64,000 nt of DNA from Lineus longissimus (lineage: Eukaryota > Nemertea > Pilidiophora > Heteronemertea > Lineidae), in NCBI RefSeq assembly GCF_910592395.1, contig NC_088312.1, forward strand, positions 17,491,292 through 17,555,291. Reading direction: 5' to 3'. Under the pieces are notes generated by a model, which was given only the letters and a program-made list of their open reading frames with translations, was not told where the DNA came from and searched no databases. Position 1 is the first letter of the stretch. Each line of letters begins with the position of its first letter. Made by a program: the position numbers and the translations under genes. This document shows, piece by piece, positions 1 through 12,255 of the stretch.

Positions 1-530
1 TGATTGGAGTTTGAGGGAGTTACGTGAAGCAATTCGAAAGGAAATAACGGCCATGCGCGCGGGAAAGCGAGGGCTGTGTGTGTTTCTTATTTATCGGATT
101 ATAGCGTTCCCGCAACAGCATCAGCGCAATCACTCTTTACGAACGTAGGTAACTCATCTCATTCTTCTTCAAATTTGTCGCCACAATCTCGCAGACCACC
201 ATGTTTATTTTGTAAGGACTCACATCGCCCGCTAGATTGCCAAAAGGTAAAAGATCCGAACAAGTGTTTGGATATCGTTAAAAGGCGCGCGTCTGCTGGA
301 ATTGTCTCAGCAAAAAGCATTCCACACGCGATTGCGAGTCGCACTTCAAATGAAGGCAATGTAATCGTCATCACCACACTTCGCTGCACAATGCTGCACA
401 AATTTCAAATTTCTCGTCGCCAGCCACATCCGCTTCTGCGTCTTCTCAAAGGCCCGCTAATTCCGCCACTCAATCCGCAAACAACGGCGAACACACAATT
501 ACCGTGGCAACACCCGACGAACCCCGACTG
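1..530 (+). pseudogene. BEL A gag C-terminal region with zinc knuckle
   Basis: The frame open from 76 carries a serine-rich linker and a CCHC-like knuckle (CLFCKDSHRPLDC, about 195-240), followed by a basic stretch, the usual end of a BEL/Pao gag (nucleic-acid binding inside the particle). The upstream gag helix segment (about 3-60) is in another frame, so there is a frameshift near 60-80. A further frame change lies between the knuckle and the protease. No credible start codon is in the window. Confidence 0.72.
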
Positions 531-1514
531 ACCAGTTCGATTCTTTTGAAAACCGCGAGCGCTGTTGTGATAAAGGATCACTCTAGCACCCAAGCCAACA
601 TTCTCTTTGATGAAGGTTCGACCAAATCCTTCATTACGTCAGAGTTAGCCGCTAAACTACAACTAAAGCAGGATGGCGAGTCAACTATCAAAATCTCAAC
701 CTTTGGTTCGGAACCAGTTCAGCAGAAAGTTAATTACACTTCTGTTGGCGTTCAAACCACAACAGGTTCCCAGATTAAGCTTAGCGTCTTAATCGTCCCG
801 ACCATCTGCTCGCCAATCAACAATCGCATAACCGCCGACGTTCTGAACTTACCGCACATCCGCAACCTGAGATTAGCTCAGCCAATCAACAGTCAGAGTT
901 CACTTGGCATTTCTGTTCTGATAGGCGCTGATTTCTATTGGCAGTTCGTTGGTAATCACGTGGTGAAAGGGGATGGCCCCACCGCTGTTTCGTCCGCTCT
1001 CGGCTACCTCTTGTCTGGGCGTACATCATCACGTACTCCAGAGTTCCCGACTGATGTCAGCAGTTTTCAGGTTATGGTGACATCACCACCCCTGTCTGAG
1101 CACGATCTGCTAACCAAACTTTGGAATCTCGATAGCATTGGTATCACCGATCAAACCACTGATCCCTCAACCAATGAATTTGAGGTATTTTGCGCTGAGA
1201 ATATTGAAAAACGCAAACAACAATATTTCTCGCAACTGCCGTGGAAGCCCCAACATCCGCATCTGCCGACTAACATTCACGTTGCTAAGGCTCGCACCAG
1301 AAACATGGTAAGACGCCTCGGGTCTGACACGATTCAAGTATATGACCGCATAATCCAGGAACAGGCACAACGTGGGTTTGTTGAGCGCGTGGAGGATGAT
1401 GACACCCGATCGGGACATTACCTACCGCACCACTGCGTCAAAAAGGACTCGGTGACCACACCCATCCGCGTTGTATACGACTGCAGAGCAAGTCAGCAAC
1501 AACACCAAGTCTAA
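504..1514 (+). pseudogene. BEL A protease and N-terminal reverse transcriptase
   Basis: The frame is open for 336 codons. Near residues 33-45 it has a retropepsin-like active site, LFDEGSTKSFIT; the usual D-[ST]-G-[ST] reads D-E-G-S here, so the residue before Gly is altered. The family segment IGADFYWQFVGNHVVKG and the LGYLLSG motif follow (about 140-175). The start of the RT is then recognisable (ARTRNMVRRL, then SGHYLPHH and RVVYDC). The frame is lost at about 1500, where the conserved SLNDCL segment reads in another phase. Polyprotein fragment, not a functional gene. Confidence 0.82.
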
Positions 1515-1934
1515 ATGACTGCCTGCAAAAGGGCCCCCAACTTCTCAGGCTTCTTCAGGCTTCATCCAATTGCACTCAGCAGTGATCTGGAAAAGGCTTT
1601 CCTTCACGTTGGGTTACACGAAGACTGTAGAGACTTTACAAAATTCTTCTGGCTGTCCGATCCGCACGACCCAGAAAGTGATTTCATTGTCTACAGGTTT
1701 TCGTCCGTCTTGTTTGGTTCCATCGCCAGTCCAGCCATTCTTAATGCCATCATTCGTGCGCACCTACAGGAAAGAGACTCTGAAATCGCCAGAGACATTT
1801 CCGACATCATCTATGTCGATAATATAATCAGTGGGGTTACAAGCGACAACGAGGCACTGAATTACTTCAATTCAGCAAATGCATTAGTAGAATCAGGAGG
1901 GTTTAAACTCAGATCTTGGGCATCCAATAGCTAA
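1515..1934 (+). pseudogene. BEL A reverse transcriptase palm
   Basis: This holds the central RT fingers/palm: SSDLEKAFLHVGL (first catalytic Asp), then SVLFGSIASPAILNAII, then IIYVDNIISG. The catalytic YVDD box reads YVDN, so one metal-binding Asp is replaced by Asn. A short internal near-duplication (caggcttcttcaggcttcat, about 1548-1567) lies beside a frameshift. An in-frame TAA at 1932-1934 separates this piece from the next, which continues in the same frame. Confidence 0.82.
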
Positions 1935-3227
1935 CTATTGAACGAAGCTGCTACGAATGCCGGTGTTCACCATTCTGACAGCACTACATCTGTTCTTGGT
2001 TTGATTTGGGATACCAACTCTGATTCTCTTGGTTTCAAGTCGCCAGACTTTGGGTCTTCTCAAGCGCCAACAAAACGCGAAGTACTCAAATGTTCTAGTC
2101 TCGTTTACGACCCGTTAGGCCACATGAGTCCTGTGACGTTTAGATCACGTATCTTCCTCCAGTCGCTCTGGAAGGAAGGACTACAATGGGACGAACCATT
2201 GTCAGAACGCACATGGCAAACCGTTGCCGAAGACTTACAGCGCGCAGTTTCGCAATGCCAGATCAAACACCACTACTTCCAGCAGCTTGACGCAAGCTCA
2301 ACAATACCTTGCCACCACCATGCCTTTGGGGAGAGTAGCATCAAAGCTTACGGGGCTTGCGTGTACCTCCGCTGTCAAAATCAAACCGCATTGGTAATCG
2401 CTAAGTCCAGGGTAGCTCCAACGAAGCAAATAATACTTCCAAGCTTGGAGCTAATGGCCGCCCTATTGGCCGCGCGCTTGCTCAATTACGTCCGCAGTCA
2501 ATTACGACAAACAATCATTTCGACAACGCTTTGGTCCGATAGTCAAATAGTCCTACATTGGCTAAACAATAAAAAGCCACTTCCAACATTCGTTCACAAT
2601 CGAGTGAATGAAATCAATGGTTACAACGTCTCCCACTTCCGGTACTGCCCTACTACCTCTAATCCGGCAGACATGATTAGCCGAGGCGTCACCACAGAAA
2701 GATTAATCAACAATGACTTGTGGTGGCACGGGCCTGAGTGGCTAAGAACGGGGAACTTTCCTCCACAAATATTCACTGATTGTGTTGTAGAACAGACGCC
2801 AGTCACCGCCGTACCGCCGGATTCAGTGAACCTCGTAAAAACCGCCACTGATAACCAACAAGTTGGCCTAGCACGAGTTATTAGTGTTGAACGGTATGGC
2901 AGGCTACGCAAGTTAAATCGCATCACTGCATGGGTTCTAAGGTTTATCAGTAACCTAAAACAATCGCCCGATAATCGGAATCTTCATGGTAATCTCAGTG
3001 CTAAAGAGCTTGACAGCGCCAACTCCACCTGGATCCAGTCCGTCCAGGCCTCTAGTTGCCCGCGCGAGATAGACCGAATCAAAACAAACGCCAGGCACGT
3101 GCCACCTCCGCTAGTTCGCCAACTGAAGCTGTTTCTCGACAAGGACATTGTCCGATGCGGGGGTAGATTGCACAACGCTCCCGATTTTTGTCTAGTCATA
3201 TTTGGAAGAAAGAGCAAATTCGGCTAA
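1935..3227 (+). pseudogene. BEL A RT connection and RNase H
   Basis: Same frame as the preceding RT piece after the TAA. Motifs in order: VLGLIWDTNSDSLGF and YDPLGHMSPV (RT thumb/connection); the Pao-type RNase H with SSIKAYGACVY, the SLELMAALLAARL segment, LWSDSQIVLHWL and NPADMISRG; then linker and CGGRLHNAP. Sequence after about 3185 no longer matches the family. This is the longest open piece of BEL A (about 430 codons). Confidence 0.85.
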
Positions 3228-3439
3228 ATCATCATGTCGCACATTTATGCGTTTTGTTTATGGGTAGACCTACGATGAAATATCAAGCATCGCCAAGCTC
3301 TTACCGTGACCTGGTGAGACTTTGGGAGCAATTATAGTTGACATAGAATCAAGACTCAGCAAGCAGCCATCTTGATCACCACACGAGGCTCTACAGAGTA
3401 TTGGGAAATGAAACAATAATTCCCAGAAATCAACATCAA
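3228..3439. other. Unassigned sequence between BEL A and repeat R_B1
   Basis: No open frame or repeat is recognised. It may be the remnant of the BEL A integrase, too decayed to support. Confidence 0.3.
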
Positions 3440-3853
3440 AATGGCAAGGGGCAATTGTGCTCACCGTATAGATATTTGGTGGCTAGGAATTCATCCTGGT
3501 TTAGAAACTTTCTACATGTATAGTATATAGGTCAAACCAAAGTCGGTATGACATGTGATGTATCATTGCTTGGAGTACCTTCCATGAAAATATCAATGTA
3601 AACAAGTCACTAATAAGCGAGATATTGCACTTTTTACCTTTTTTAATTTTGGCCTCCTGGTGGCCAAGTCAAGAATCAGATCATGAGACATGTGTACCAA
3701 ATTTCAAGTTCATAGATTTAGCGGTAAAGAAACGTGCCAGAGTTACACTCAAACGACCAATTTACGCTATTTGACCTCTGTGACCGTGAAAAGTAGGCTA
3801 AATCAAAAACCCATATAATATGTGATGTATCTTTGCAAGGTGAACCTACCATA

Positions 3854-4036
3854 TGTTTGTTATGTGTGTTGAGTATGTTTTATAATTATTTTATGTAATC
3901 GTGTATGGCTTATATATGTTGGATTTAGTGAATAAAGTCAGTTGTGACTGATATTTTATGGAAACAGGTCGTTGGTTTTACTTGTTATGTGTATGTACAG
4001 ACCCTCCAGAGGCAACACCCAAGGAGTTCCGTAAAA
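3854..4036 (+). repeat. BEL B 5' LTR (visible part)
   Basis: Closely matches 14936-15125: it starts TGTTTGTTATGT and ends GAGTTCCGTAAAA, and contains ATTTAGTGAATAAAGTCA (AATAAA-type signal near 3931). The right copy has about 12 extra bases near its end. The true LTR may be longer: a purine tract (14647-14659) precedes the right copy by about 280 bp, so this left copy may have lost its upstream part. Confidence 0.75.
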
Positions 4037-4037
4037 T

Positions 4038-4051
4038 TGGTGCCGAAACCC
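4038..4051 (+). promoter_or_regulatory. Candidate tRNA primer-binding site of BEL B
   Basis: TGGTGCCGAAACCC lies one base after the LTR. Its complement ends in CCA, as a tRNA 3' end must. Position and sequence fit a minus-strand primer-binding site; the tRNA identity is not determined. Confidence 0.55.
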
Positions 4052-4189
4052 TTGTCAACATAGACTAGTCGAAGTGGAACGAACAGTGGAGCAATGGAGA
4101 AGTTGGCGAAGTCAAGAGACGGTTATCGCGGCTGGGTCACTCAGGAGGCGAAAGAGCTGTCGGCGTATATGTAGAGGAAGGCACTCAAA

Positions 4190-5755
4190 GTGGCCGGATT
4201 GAAGTTGAAAGTCACCAAAGTCGACAAAAGGTTGGTGGTGCTGGACGAGTCTCAGACGAAACTAGAGGAGGTGAAAGATAACGATGAGTCATGGCATGCT
4301 GAGATGGAGCTGGCGTGTGATTGGCAGTCAAAAGCGCCGACTGTAAAGATTGAGGCAGTGTCTATCCTTGAGGATTTGGTAACGGAGACAACGCCCAGTT
4401 CCAGCAGTGGGCATGGTGGCCATGTTACCTCTGTGGCTAGACTTCCCAAACTCGAGATTTCCAAATTCATGGGCGACATTACGATGTGGCAATCGTTCAA
4501 TGACACATTCATGACCATCGTAGACAAGGCAAAAATAGACAAGGCAAAAATATAAATTCTCGTACTTAACATCACTAATAGAAGGTAAAGCCCTGGAAGC
4601 AATCAGGGGGCTGTAGATGACAGAAGGCAACTAAATCATCGCGTTAATGCTTAAAGGAACGGTTCAGTCGTAAGGACAGAATCATTTTTGCACACATTCA
4701 GGCATTACTCAACATGTCGGTTCCGAGTGGTAATAACCTGAGCGTTTCGTCCTTGTGGAAAATCCGAGACGACTTGTGCACGTGCGGTGTTTGGAAGTGT
4801 TAGGAGTTGATCGGGATGCCTATTGGTTGTTTTTAACACATTGATTCTGTCCAAACATCCACAAGAAATTCGTATGGAATGGGCCAGGAATGGTTCGGGC
4901 CGAGGACGAGACCTTGCATGGTTATTAAAATTTCTAATGGAGGAGATCGAGCGGCGGGAACAATCGGAGGGATTCTGTGACACTTCAACTAAGGACAAGG
5001 CGAAAACCACCGAGTTGCCTAACCTGCAGCCAAGTACCACATCCGCAATGACAACGTCCAGCAGTGCTGAAACTTGTGTTTTTTGTGCCAAGACTCATCC
5101 ATCCCATAAATGTTACGAGGTTTTGAAATTGTCTACAAATGACCGACATGAACGGTTTCGTAGGGCATGTGCGCGTCTCGTTGTTTGGCAAATAATCACA
5201 TGGCCCGTGGTTGTATGGCAAAGTGTAAGAAATGTTCTGGTAAACACCATGAGTTAGTGTGTAAACCAAAAGGTGAAATGAGATACAGCATTGGTTCAAA
5301 TGTTTCTAGCAATGATAAGAAGCCATTGGTGGCGCATGTTGGTGTCAGTTATGCAGGGCAAACAGCCCACACTGTTTTGCAGACAGCGCGCTTCCTGCTC
5401 TGTGGTCGGAATGGCAGCATGCAGGCCACCATAATGTTTGACACTGGGTCTGACTACACGTATATTTCCAGCACTGGTAAAAAAGCTTGATCCATTATGG
5501 GTCACAACCAGGAACATGTCTTATGTGGCATTTGGGGACAGTAAACCTTCGTCAAGCTCTGTACACAATGTCTATCAACTAGGGCTGGAAACTAAGTTAG
5601 GGGTTAAAGATGAAGAGGTCCTCAATGCAGTCGAGGTAAAATCCATATGTGCGACAATGCATAGGCCTAGGATCCCACAAAAGATTTTGCAGTCCATAAG
5701 TCATCTCGAGTTAGCAGACAGCTATGATGAAAACAGAGACACCACAGTAGATATT
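4190..5755 (+). pseudogene. BEL B gag and protease (broken)
   Basis: The gag opens with a helical region (VTKVDKRLVVLDESQ) and the signature segment LPKLEISKFMGDITMWQSF (about 4440-4500). A 15-bp tandem duplication (AGACAAGGCAAAAAT) at 4530-4555 is followed by a frame change. Two zinc knuckles follow, CVFCAKTHPSHKC (about 5071-5112) and CMAKCKKCSGKHHELVC, in different frames. The protease has the canonical active site MFDTGSDYTYIS (about 5434-5470). A frameshift follows at about 5480, and the post-protease domain then runs in frame to the piggyBac insertion. At least four frame breaks are present. Confidence 0.8.
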
Positions 5756-5759
5756 TTAA
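5756..5759. repeat. TTAA target-site copy, left side of pB1
   Basis: TTAA directly precedes the left TIR CCCTTTCGCTG and is duplicated at 12267-12270. Removing one TTAA plus the piggyBac leaves the BEL B reading frame continuous at this point. Confidence 0.9.
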
Positions 5760-6321
5760 CCCTTTCGCTGTGCCGCTCAAAATTATTTCAATATTGATTC
5801 CTTGCTGCCCCCAAAATACTGTAAAAGCCAATTTTTACATAGGTAACTTTGAAGCCAATATACAGCCTGAAGGAGAAGAGATAGAGCTTTGGACTATTGG
5901 AAAACGTTGTTTGGGACAGCATGGACTTTCAAACTATGCATTTGTTAATTACCTGAAATTATGTTAATTAACTAATTAACGCTAATTAATATTAATTAAC
6001 GTGGAAAAAAACACGATTTTTCAAGATAATGATGTTTTTTTCCAATGAAATTGTGAAAAAATGAGTTGTTAATTACCAAAACCAGCTGGAGATATTTCTT
6101 TTCTATAAATACAAGTTGATATCCATGTAAACGTCACTTTTTAACCCTTTGTATGGCATTATATCAAATAACGAATTATGTCAAAAATCATGTAAATCCG
6201 TTTGTACTAAAATATCATGATATGTCACTGTCTCTGTACATTGCAAAATGTGTATTTGTAATCCAAGTGTCTATGTCACTAAATAAGTGCAGTTCTGCTG
6301 CAAATAAGTTCATAACTTAGT

Positions 6322-9021
6322 TTAGTTGTACTTTACTTTGTAGGAGAAAAGAGTGTGGAACCTTTTGAAACATCTGATTGCACACATTGGAAGTTCACAT
6401 TGTTCACAATAAGTGTATGTCTGATGGCGATGGCCAGGCCTGTGGCTGCATACAGCACATTCTGGTCTATGCTTCTTATATGCATATGCAGCAGGGAAGT
6501 GGCGTTCTTGCAGTCTTTTGGCCCTTCTCTTCTCCACAGCATTTGCTACTGCCTGAGCCCTTTCCCTCAATGCTTCTGGAATGAGACTGTCCACAACTTT
6601 CTGTCGAAATTTCAACTGATCAATATTCTCCCCTGGGTGAGTGGACTTGTATGCAATAAAACCATTCACAAAAGCAGTCTCTCTAGCAAAGTTGAAGACC
6701 ACTTGATACCATTTCTGGCACTTGTGTGGGTAACAATCAATAGTAGCTGGACAGTTGATCGAACTTATCGACACCCCCCCATGTATTGGTTATAGTCACT
6801 GACAAGTGCAGGCTTTATGACATTCCGTTTCCCAGTTGGATCCTTTTTTGACCTGACTTCCTTGTTGACCACACTATTGCCATGCATACTGGATAAACAG
6901 TTCACCCTCGCTGTGTCCTGCCAAGTGGTGAAAGTCAGCTGATTACAAGAAAAAGAGGCTGGCCTGTCCCCTTGTTTCAGTGGTAGCTGTGCTTTGCTAA
7001 TATTCTCAGGCAAACCTTTCCTGTTTGCCCTAACAGTCCCACATGCTCCAATGCCTTTGTCCTTCAGAACTGAGTAAAGATCAGGGGATGAAAAATAATT
7101 GTCCATGAAAATCTGATGACCACTATCATCCAGACCCCGAAGGAGGGACAAAACAACTTTTGACCCCAGCGCCATCTCCCGCCCGGCTGCTTCATCCTTT
7201 CCAGTGTAAATGTTCCATCGTAAATTGTATCCACTCACAGAATCACACAATGACCAGATTTTTATTCCCCATTTATTAGGTTTGTTTGGGATATACTGTT
7301 TGAAATTGAGTCGCCCTTTAAATTTTTTCATAATCTCATCAGCTGAAATCTGTTGATGTGGTTGATAAAAAGGTTTATATATGTGTCTTTCACCAAGTTG
7401 ATCACTGGCCGTACTTTATACAATGGATCATAGTTGGGCTGCCCTTTTTCAGGTTGCATAGTATTGTCATTGAAATGCAAGAAAGTTCTCAATAGTAAAT
7501 ATCTATCTCTACCAATGATGCCTTTGAACGATGGCGTTCGGGGAAGCCAGTATGTGTCCCAATAGTCTTGGATCCTGTTCTTACTACAGCAACCCATAGC
7601 AATTTCCAGAGCCACTAGGATTTTCATTTCATTCTCATCAGTTTCCTTCCAGTCCCTGAATCAACTATATTCAGGTAATTCTTCATCAAGTGAGGGATTA
7701 TCAAAAAATTGCAAGGCGCAACGGTTGGTTTCTTCAACCATGAGAGCAAAAATTCCCCTTGGGAAGAATGCATGAAAATAGTCACAGGGCTCTCCAGGGT
7801 TCAATGGCACTGGCACCCCTGGCTGGGTATTCCATGCTGGCACAAAGGGAGGATCCACCTGAGCATTAGGGCCTAATTTTGTCCATCTGTAGTTTAGCTG
7901 AGGGACACCAGGAAGTGGATTAGGCCTATCATCATCTGACATGTCATTGTCATCTTGACCCATATCACTATCACCCCCCTCGGACCCTGTACCATAGCTA
8001 CATGAAAAACACTACTAAATTACCAGAAGAAACACAAACCCTGAAGCTGTTTTACACAAATACACAAACACACTTTATTTACATAAGCAACTTAGGTAAT
8101 GGTCTATATGGACAATGTAGAGCTCTCTGCTATGAATGACACTTGCACAAACACATCAGTCAGTCAATCTGGTTGAGAAACACATATCCAAAGAAGCTCC
8201 AACTCGTAGAAACACAGTTATGTACTCGTAGAACGTAGAAACACAGTCATGTACATGTCGATGACGTCACAGAAAAAGTGCAAGCCCGGTACCGGAAGTG
8301 AGTGACAAAAGACAAGTCATGATTGCGCAAACGGGAAGTACAGATATCCGACGTATATCCACGTAAAACGTTGCGTATAAAGGTTACATGTAAAGGTGCT
8401 CCTTGCGGCCGCCACAGACACTTGTTACGAGCGATGTAAGCAGTGCTACGAAATGTAGCCAAATGTATGGTCTATGCACACACGTGCTTGGCTCTATGCA
8501 TAGTTACGAATTAAAGAATTGTCAAAGCTCGAGACACACAGTAAATCTTTCTTTCCATCAGTCGTGGAAAAAACGTAATAGAAATACTCAAAGTTCGGAT
8601 CCTTGAACACGAATAAAAACACAGGAGCAAACGTCCTCCCGGTCTTCTCACACCACAGCTGTGTATACGAATGGGGCGCGTATAAGAAAACTGATAGAAA
8701 ATGAACCTATGCACTTACGTAAGAAGGTAAGTGCATAGGCCTAAAATAAACTGTGTTTGTAAACAAGTCTCTTGATGGCGTCCACCACAAGCCAGCACCA
8801 TACATGTTGTAACAAAATAATTAACTCAGGTCCTATTTGACCAACAACCGAACAGACCCTGAATCATGCACACTATCATCCCCATGCATGCTGTTTACAT
8901 CGGCATTATGTTCAGAATCATAATCAGACTCGTCTTCTAACACCTCGAATTCACTGTCACTGTCAGCAAATATTTCATCAATAATTGATTCTGCAGTTCG
9001 TCGAACACGTGACTGAGCCAT
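6322..9021 (-). pseudogene. piggyBac transposase of pB1
   Basis: Read on the minus strand from 9021. An acidic N-terminus (ADSDSEFEVLEDESDYDS) is followed after 7990-8854 by DNDMSDDDR and the DDE_Tnp_1_7 domain (FFPRGIFALMVEETN, RDRYLLLRTFLHFND). The first catalytic Asp is present (IKIWSLCDSVSG), as is the second (IFMDNYFSSPDL). The third Asp pair after YNQYMGG is lost to a frameshift at a run of seven C (+ strand, 6773-6779). The C-terminal Cys/His-rich domain is intact (CAVC...CEQCELPMC, about 6340-6460). Other breaks: a TGA at 7661-7663 and a frameshift near 7350. Family certain; inactive as it stands. Confidence 0.88.
7990..8854. other. 865-bp insertion or intron inside the pB1 transposase
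   Basis: This non-coding segment separates the acidic N-terminus from the rest of the transposase. The 7-mer GACCCTG lies on both sides (7983-7989 and 8855-8861), and deleting the segment with one copy keeps the frame, as expected for an insertion with target duplication. It could instead be an intron: on the minus strand a GT donor (..CAGG/GTCTGT, near 8858) and an AG acceptor (CATGTAG/C, near 7997) also keep the frame. Inside is a hairpin, CTATGCACTTAC/GTAAGTGCATAG (8706-8737). No TIRs were seen. Confidence 0.5.
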
Positions 9022-9479
9022 TTAAATTTGTTTACAAAACTTTGGACTCAAAATATCACCTAAACTTTGAATAAAAACATCGAAGTTTTAACTCAGAAAT
9101 CGGAAGTTCTAGCGGTAAAGTACATGGCAGGACATCCAGCGACAAGTTTCTGTACTAATTTTTTATTGAAAACATCGTCTGCTTCAGGTCTCTCCCAAGT
9201 CGCAGTTCTCCGTATGTGGCCAGTTGAAAATTGTGCCGGTCTGTTAAAATTTAGTACTGTTAGCTGCTGCCATCTGTTCATAGTGCCAAAACTAAGCTGG
9301 GTAATTGACAGACCGTATGCTGCTGCTGCCACCTGGTAGTATTTGGGTAAACTGGACTGTTCTCCTTTGATGGTGAGCTTCATCCGCCTTGTGATGTAGT
9401 CCTTGTGTGAATAATTTTGTTGCGAGGTACAGACAAGTATTATCTAACAGTTAATGGTCTCTAAATAGTGGTTTTAAAA

Positions 9480-10589
9480 ATGAAATGGCCAGGGCCATTG
9501 TGCTCACCTCATGTGGAGGAAAGATGGATAAAGAGCATGGTATTGTGTCATGTAGTGTTAGGTTTGATGTAGGTCCAAGCAATTACAATTTCCCCAAAAT
9601 GGCCAATTTACAGTACATTCGACCTCTGTGACCTTGAAAAGTAGGTCAAATCAAAGAAGACCCGGGTGACACATTGAATGGTTGTTAGAATTAGATGTAC
9701 CTATGATATAAAATTGGTGCCAATCGGGCAAGTCATTACTAGGAATAATGGCATTTTGAAGAATTTAGGATTTGGCCCCCTCCCTGGAGGCCAAACGGCA
9801 AATCAGATCGCACCAAACTTCGGTACCTGAGATCACCTGACCAAGGGGTACATGTGTACTTAATTTGTGATCAATAGTCATTGCAGTTAAGAAACGTGCC
9901 ATAGTTACGGCCTGACAGCGAATTTACGCCATTTGACCTCTGTGACCTTGACAAGAAGGTCAAATTAAAAACCTGTGTGACATATACTGTATGGTGGTTA
10001 GATGTACCCATGATATCAAATTGGTGGCAATCGGGCAAGAAGTTAAGGAATAATCACATTTTTAAGGTTTTTGGATTTTGCCCCCTGGTGGTCAAGTGGT
10101 GAATCATATTGGACCAAACTTCGGTCCCTGAGATCACCTGACTAAGGGGTAAATGTGTACCAAATTTGGTATCAATAGTCATTGCAGTTTAGAAACGTGC
10201 CATCGTTACATCCTAACGGCCAATTTACACCATTTGACCTCTGTGACCTTGAAAAGGAGGTCAAATCAAAAACCCGGAGGATATATGATGCACCTTTGCT
10301 AGAAGTACCTACCATATTTTTTTCAAAATTTCCCGACTACTATTAAGGGAGATATTGCATATTTTCACTTTTAACGTTTGGCCCCCTGGTGGCCAAACCA
10401 TAAAACGAATCGGATTGAAACTTAGTCTCCAAGGTGTCATTACATAAGGGTACATGTGTACCAAGTTTCAACTCAATAGCTCTAACAGTTACGAAACGTG
10501 CCCTGCTAACGGACGACGGACGACGACGACGACGACGGACGACGGACGCCACGGTATGGGATAAGCTCACCTCTTAGCAGAGGTGAGCT
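9480..10589 (+). mobile_element. Helentron-like repeat R_A1
   Basis: Starts ATGAAATGGCCAGGGCCATTGTGCTCACCTC, with a 6-bp palindrome ATGGCC/GGCCAT. The body has about three ~300-bp units, each with a CCCCCTGGTGG-like box and TTTGACCTCTGTGACCTTG. It ends with a (GAC)n tract (10510-10545), GACGCCAC, and the hairpin GCTCACCTC-ttagca-GAGGTGAGC (10565-10588), then T and AAAAAG. The start motif GCTCACCTC equals the left arm of the terminal hairpin. No ORF. Nearly identical to R_A2 (18268-19385), so young. Helentron (HINE) assignment is structural inference. Confidence 0.72.
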
Positions 10590-12255
10590 AAAAAGTTAAG
10601 ACGTAAAAGGTGGTTTAAATTGCATAAGTTTGTATTTTAGGAGCAATGGTCGAATAAGATATCTTTGGTTTTTCCCAACTGTAAACAATAAGAATGGGCT
10701 CCAAATTTGTTTGAGAGAACCAGTTTTTCTCTGGAGAAATGTGAATAAAAGTCACATCTAAGATCGAAGAAATTAAGAAAGAACATTGTGAAATTATGAT
10801 TTAAGAATCCAGGCATCGTTTGATGTAGTGGTGAAGCCCGGAACATTGTATGTTATTGAAATGAATTGGCCCCAGTGACATTCAATCAAATGACCTTGTG
10901 ACTGTGAGAGGTCAGCGTCGTCTGCTGCATTTCGTGGCCTGAAGTTGACAGTTTTGCTGCACTTTGAGTGGTTATGATGAAATGTTGTCTCTGATAAACT
11001 GCATATTCATTTGATATTCACGAGAGACTTGTCCTCCGGGCATTTATTAATATGCTGGGTGCAGTGTAGAGAGTTCCATGGACTAATATTATTAGCCAGG
11101 GTCGATGATTTGGAGCCCTTGCCGAGTGTAACCGTGGTACTATCAGAGCAGAGTAGAGTTCATGGACTAGTTACCGGCCATGATCGTGACGATTTAGAAC
11201 CTTTGTTGGGTGCAGCATGAGGAGTTTCATGGACTTATACCAGTCGTGATTGTGATGATTTGTGATCTACGCTAAGTGCAGTATCTGAGTATTTGAGTAG
11301 GAGGAGTGATGGACTAGTTTAATAGTTACTAGCCATGATCGTGACGATTTGGAATCTTTGTTGAGCGCCGTATAGAGTTCATAGACTATTGGATACGATG
11401 CCGTGCTTTTAGGACGTGCCGCACTCACTGTGTTGTATGTTTGGAGGATAGTGACGTTTCACTGTAACGCCATCGTGGAATGCTGATCAGCGTCTATTCA
11501 TCGTAGGACATTGCGCTATTTTTCCAGGTTGTCGCGTCGCAAGTGATGATAGCGTTTGGACTTTGTCGCAAGTGACATCCGCGTATTGAGGACGTTTATA
11601 CTTTATAGCAGAAATTCGTGTGTAAATCTACTGTTTCGATTACGAGATGACAGAGTCCCACATTGGGTTCGACGTTTAATAGTTCTTGTTTAAGGTATTT
11701 TAATACCCATCCCCTTGTATTTTGCAGAACACTGATTGTGTTGTTCTCCGAACCCTGCGTGTCACTGTGTCTCACCGTCGTCACTTGAATGTGGGTTATA
11801 TATACATTTTTGCAGTACAAACCTAGTGATTTTTAGTGTTAAGATCACCTGGTTTGGTCTTTGGTGAGGCGTTTGATAAGTTTCAGGGTCTGGTTGCAGT
11901 TTTGGCAACAGGTTTTCTAGTTGCTGTTGCAACGGTTGAGAGTCATGATTTAATGACTGGCTACATGCTCCCATGTTTCTCATTAGGCTCCGCTTGTAGT
12001 TGTTTATTCAAATAAATATCTCAATCATTGGTATAATATTATAGCTTTAGTCTCATTTTAGGTCGTTGTCACTCAATGGCCTAGACAATCTGACTATATA
12101 ATTTCCCTCCAGCCAATATATTCAGTAGTTTGAACCCCCCTCACACGGTGGGCAGTATTGGTCAAGTGTGGGGGTGACGACGCAAGAAGGATTGTGTTAC
12201 ACGTACATCGGCACAGATCGGAAATTATTTTTGGTCGCAAAAAAGCGTACATCTG
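10590..12255. other. pB1 right non-coding part with degenerate tandem array
   Basis: No gene is seen. At 11040-11400 four degenerate copies of a ~75-85-bp unit are visible; each has a CATGGACTA-like start, a GTGACGATTTGGA-like middle and a GTGCAG-like end. The rest is ordinary non-coding sequence running to the right TIR. Confidence 0.55.

Larger units (their letters stand above)
1..3227 (+). mobile_element. BEL/Pao retrotransposon A, 3' part of gag-pol, decayed
   Basis: The order gag C-terminus with zinc knuckle, aspartic protease, reverse transcriptase, RNase H is that of BEL/Pao elements. The first bases already encode a gag segment (WSLRELREAIRKEI), so the element starts left of the window. 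No 5' LTR is visible. The integrase is missing: reading stops soon after the GGRLHNA motif that normally leads into the integrase zinc-binding region. A Helentron-like repeat begins about 200 bp later. Frameshifts (around 420-500, 1500 and 1550) and an in-frame TAA at 1932-1934 show that it is dead. Family assignment is firm; the exact clade is not determined. Confidence 0.88.

Noticed and set aside
8706-8737. Hairpin CTATGCACTTAC/GTAAGTGCATAG as an RNA gene
   Set aside because: No promoter boxes or conserved RNA structure recognised; may be a small foldback inside the 865-bp segment.
9093-9383. 96-residue minus-strand frame upstream of the pB1 transposase
   Set aside because: No domain, no splice logic linking it to the transposase, and the piggyBac start at 9021 lies downstream of it. 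Treated as chance.
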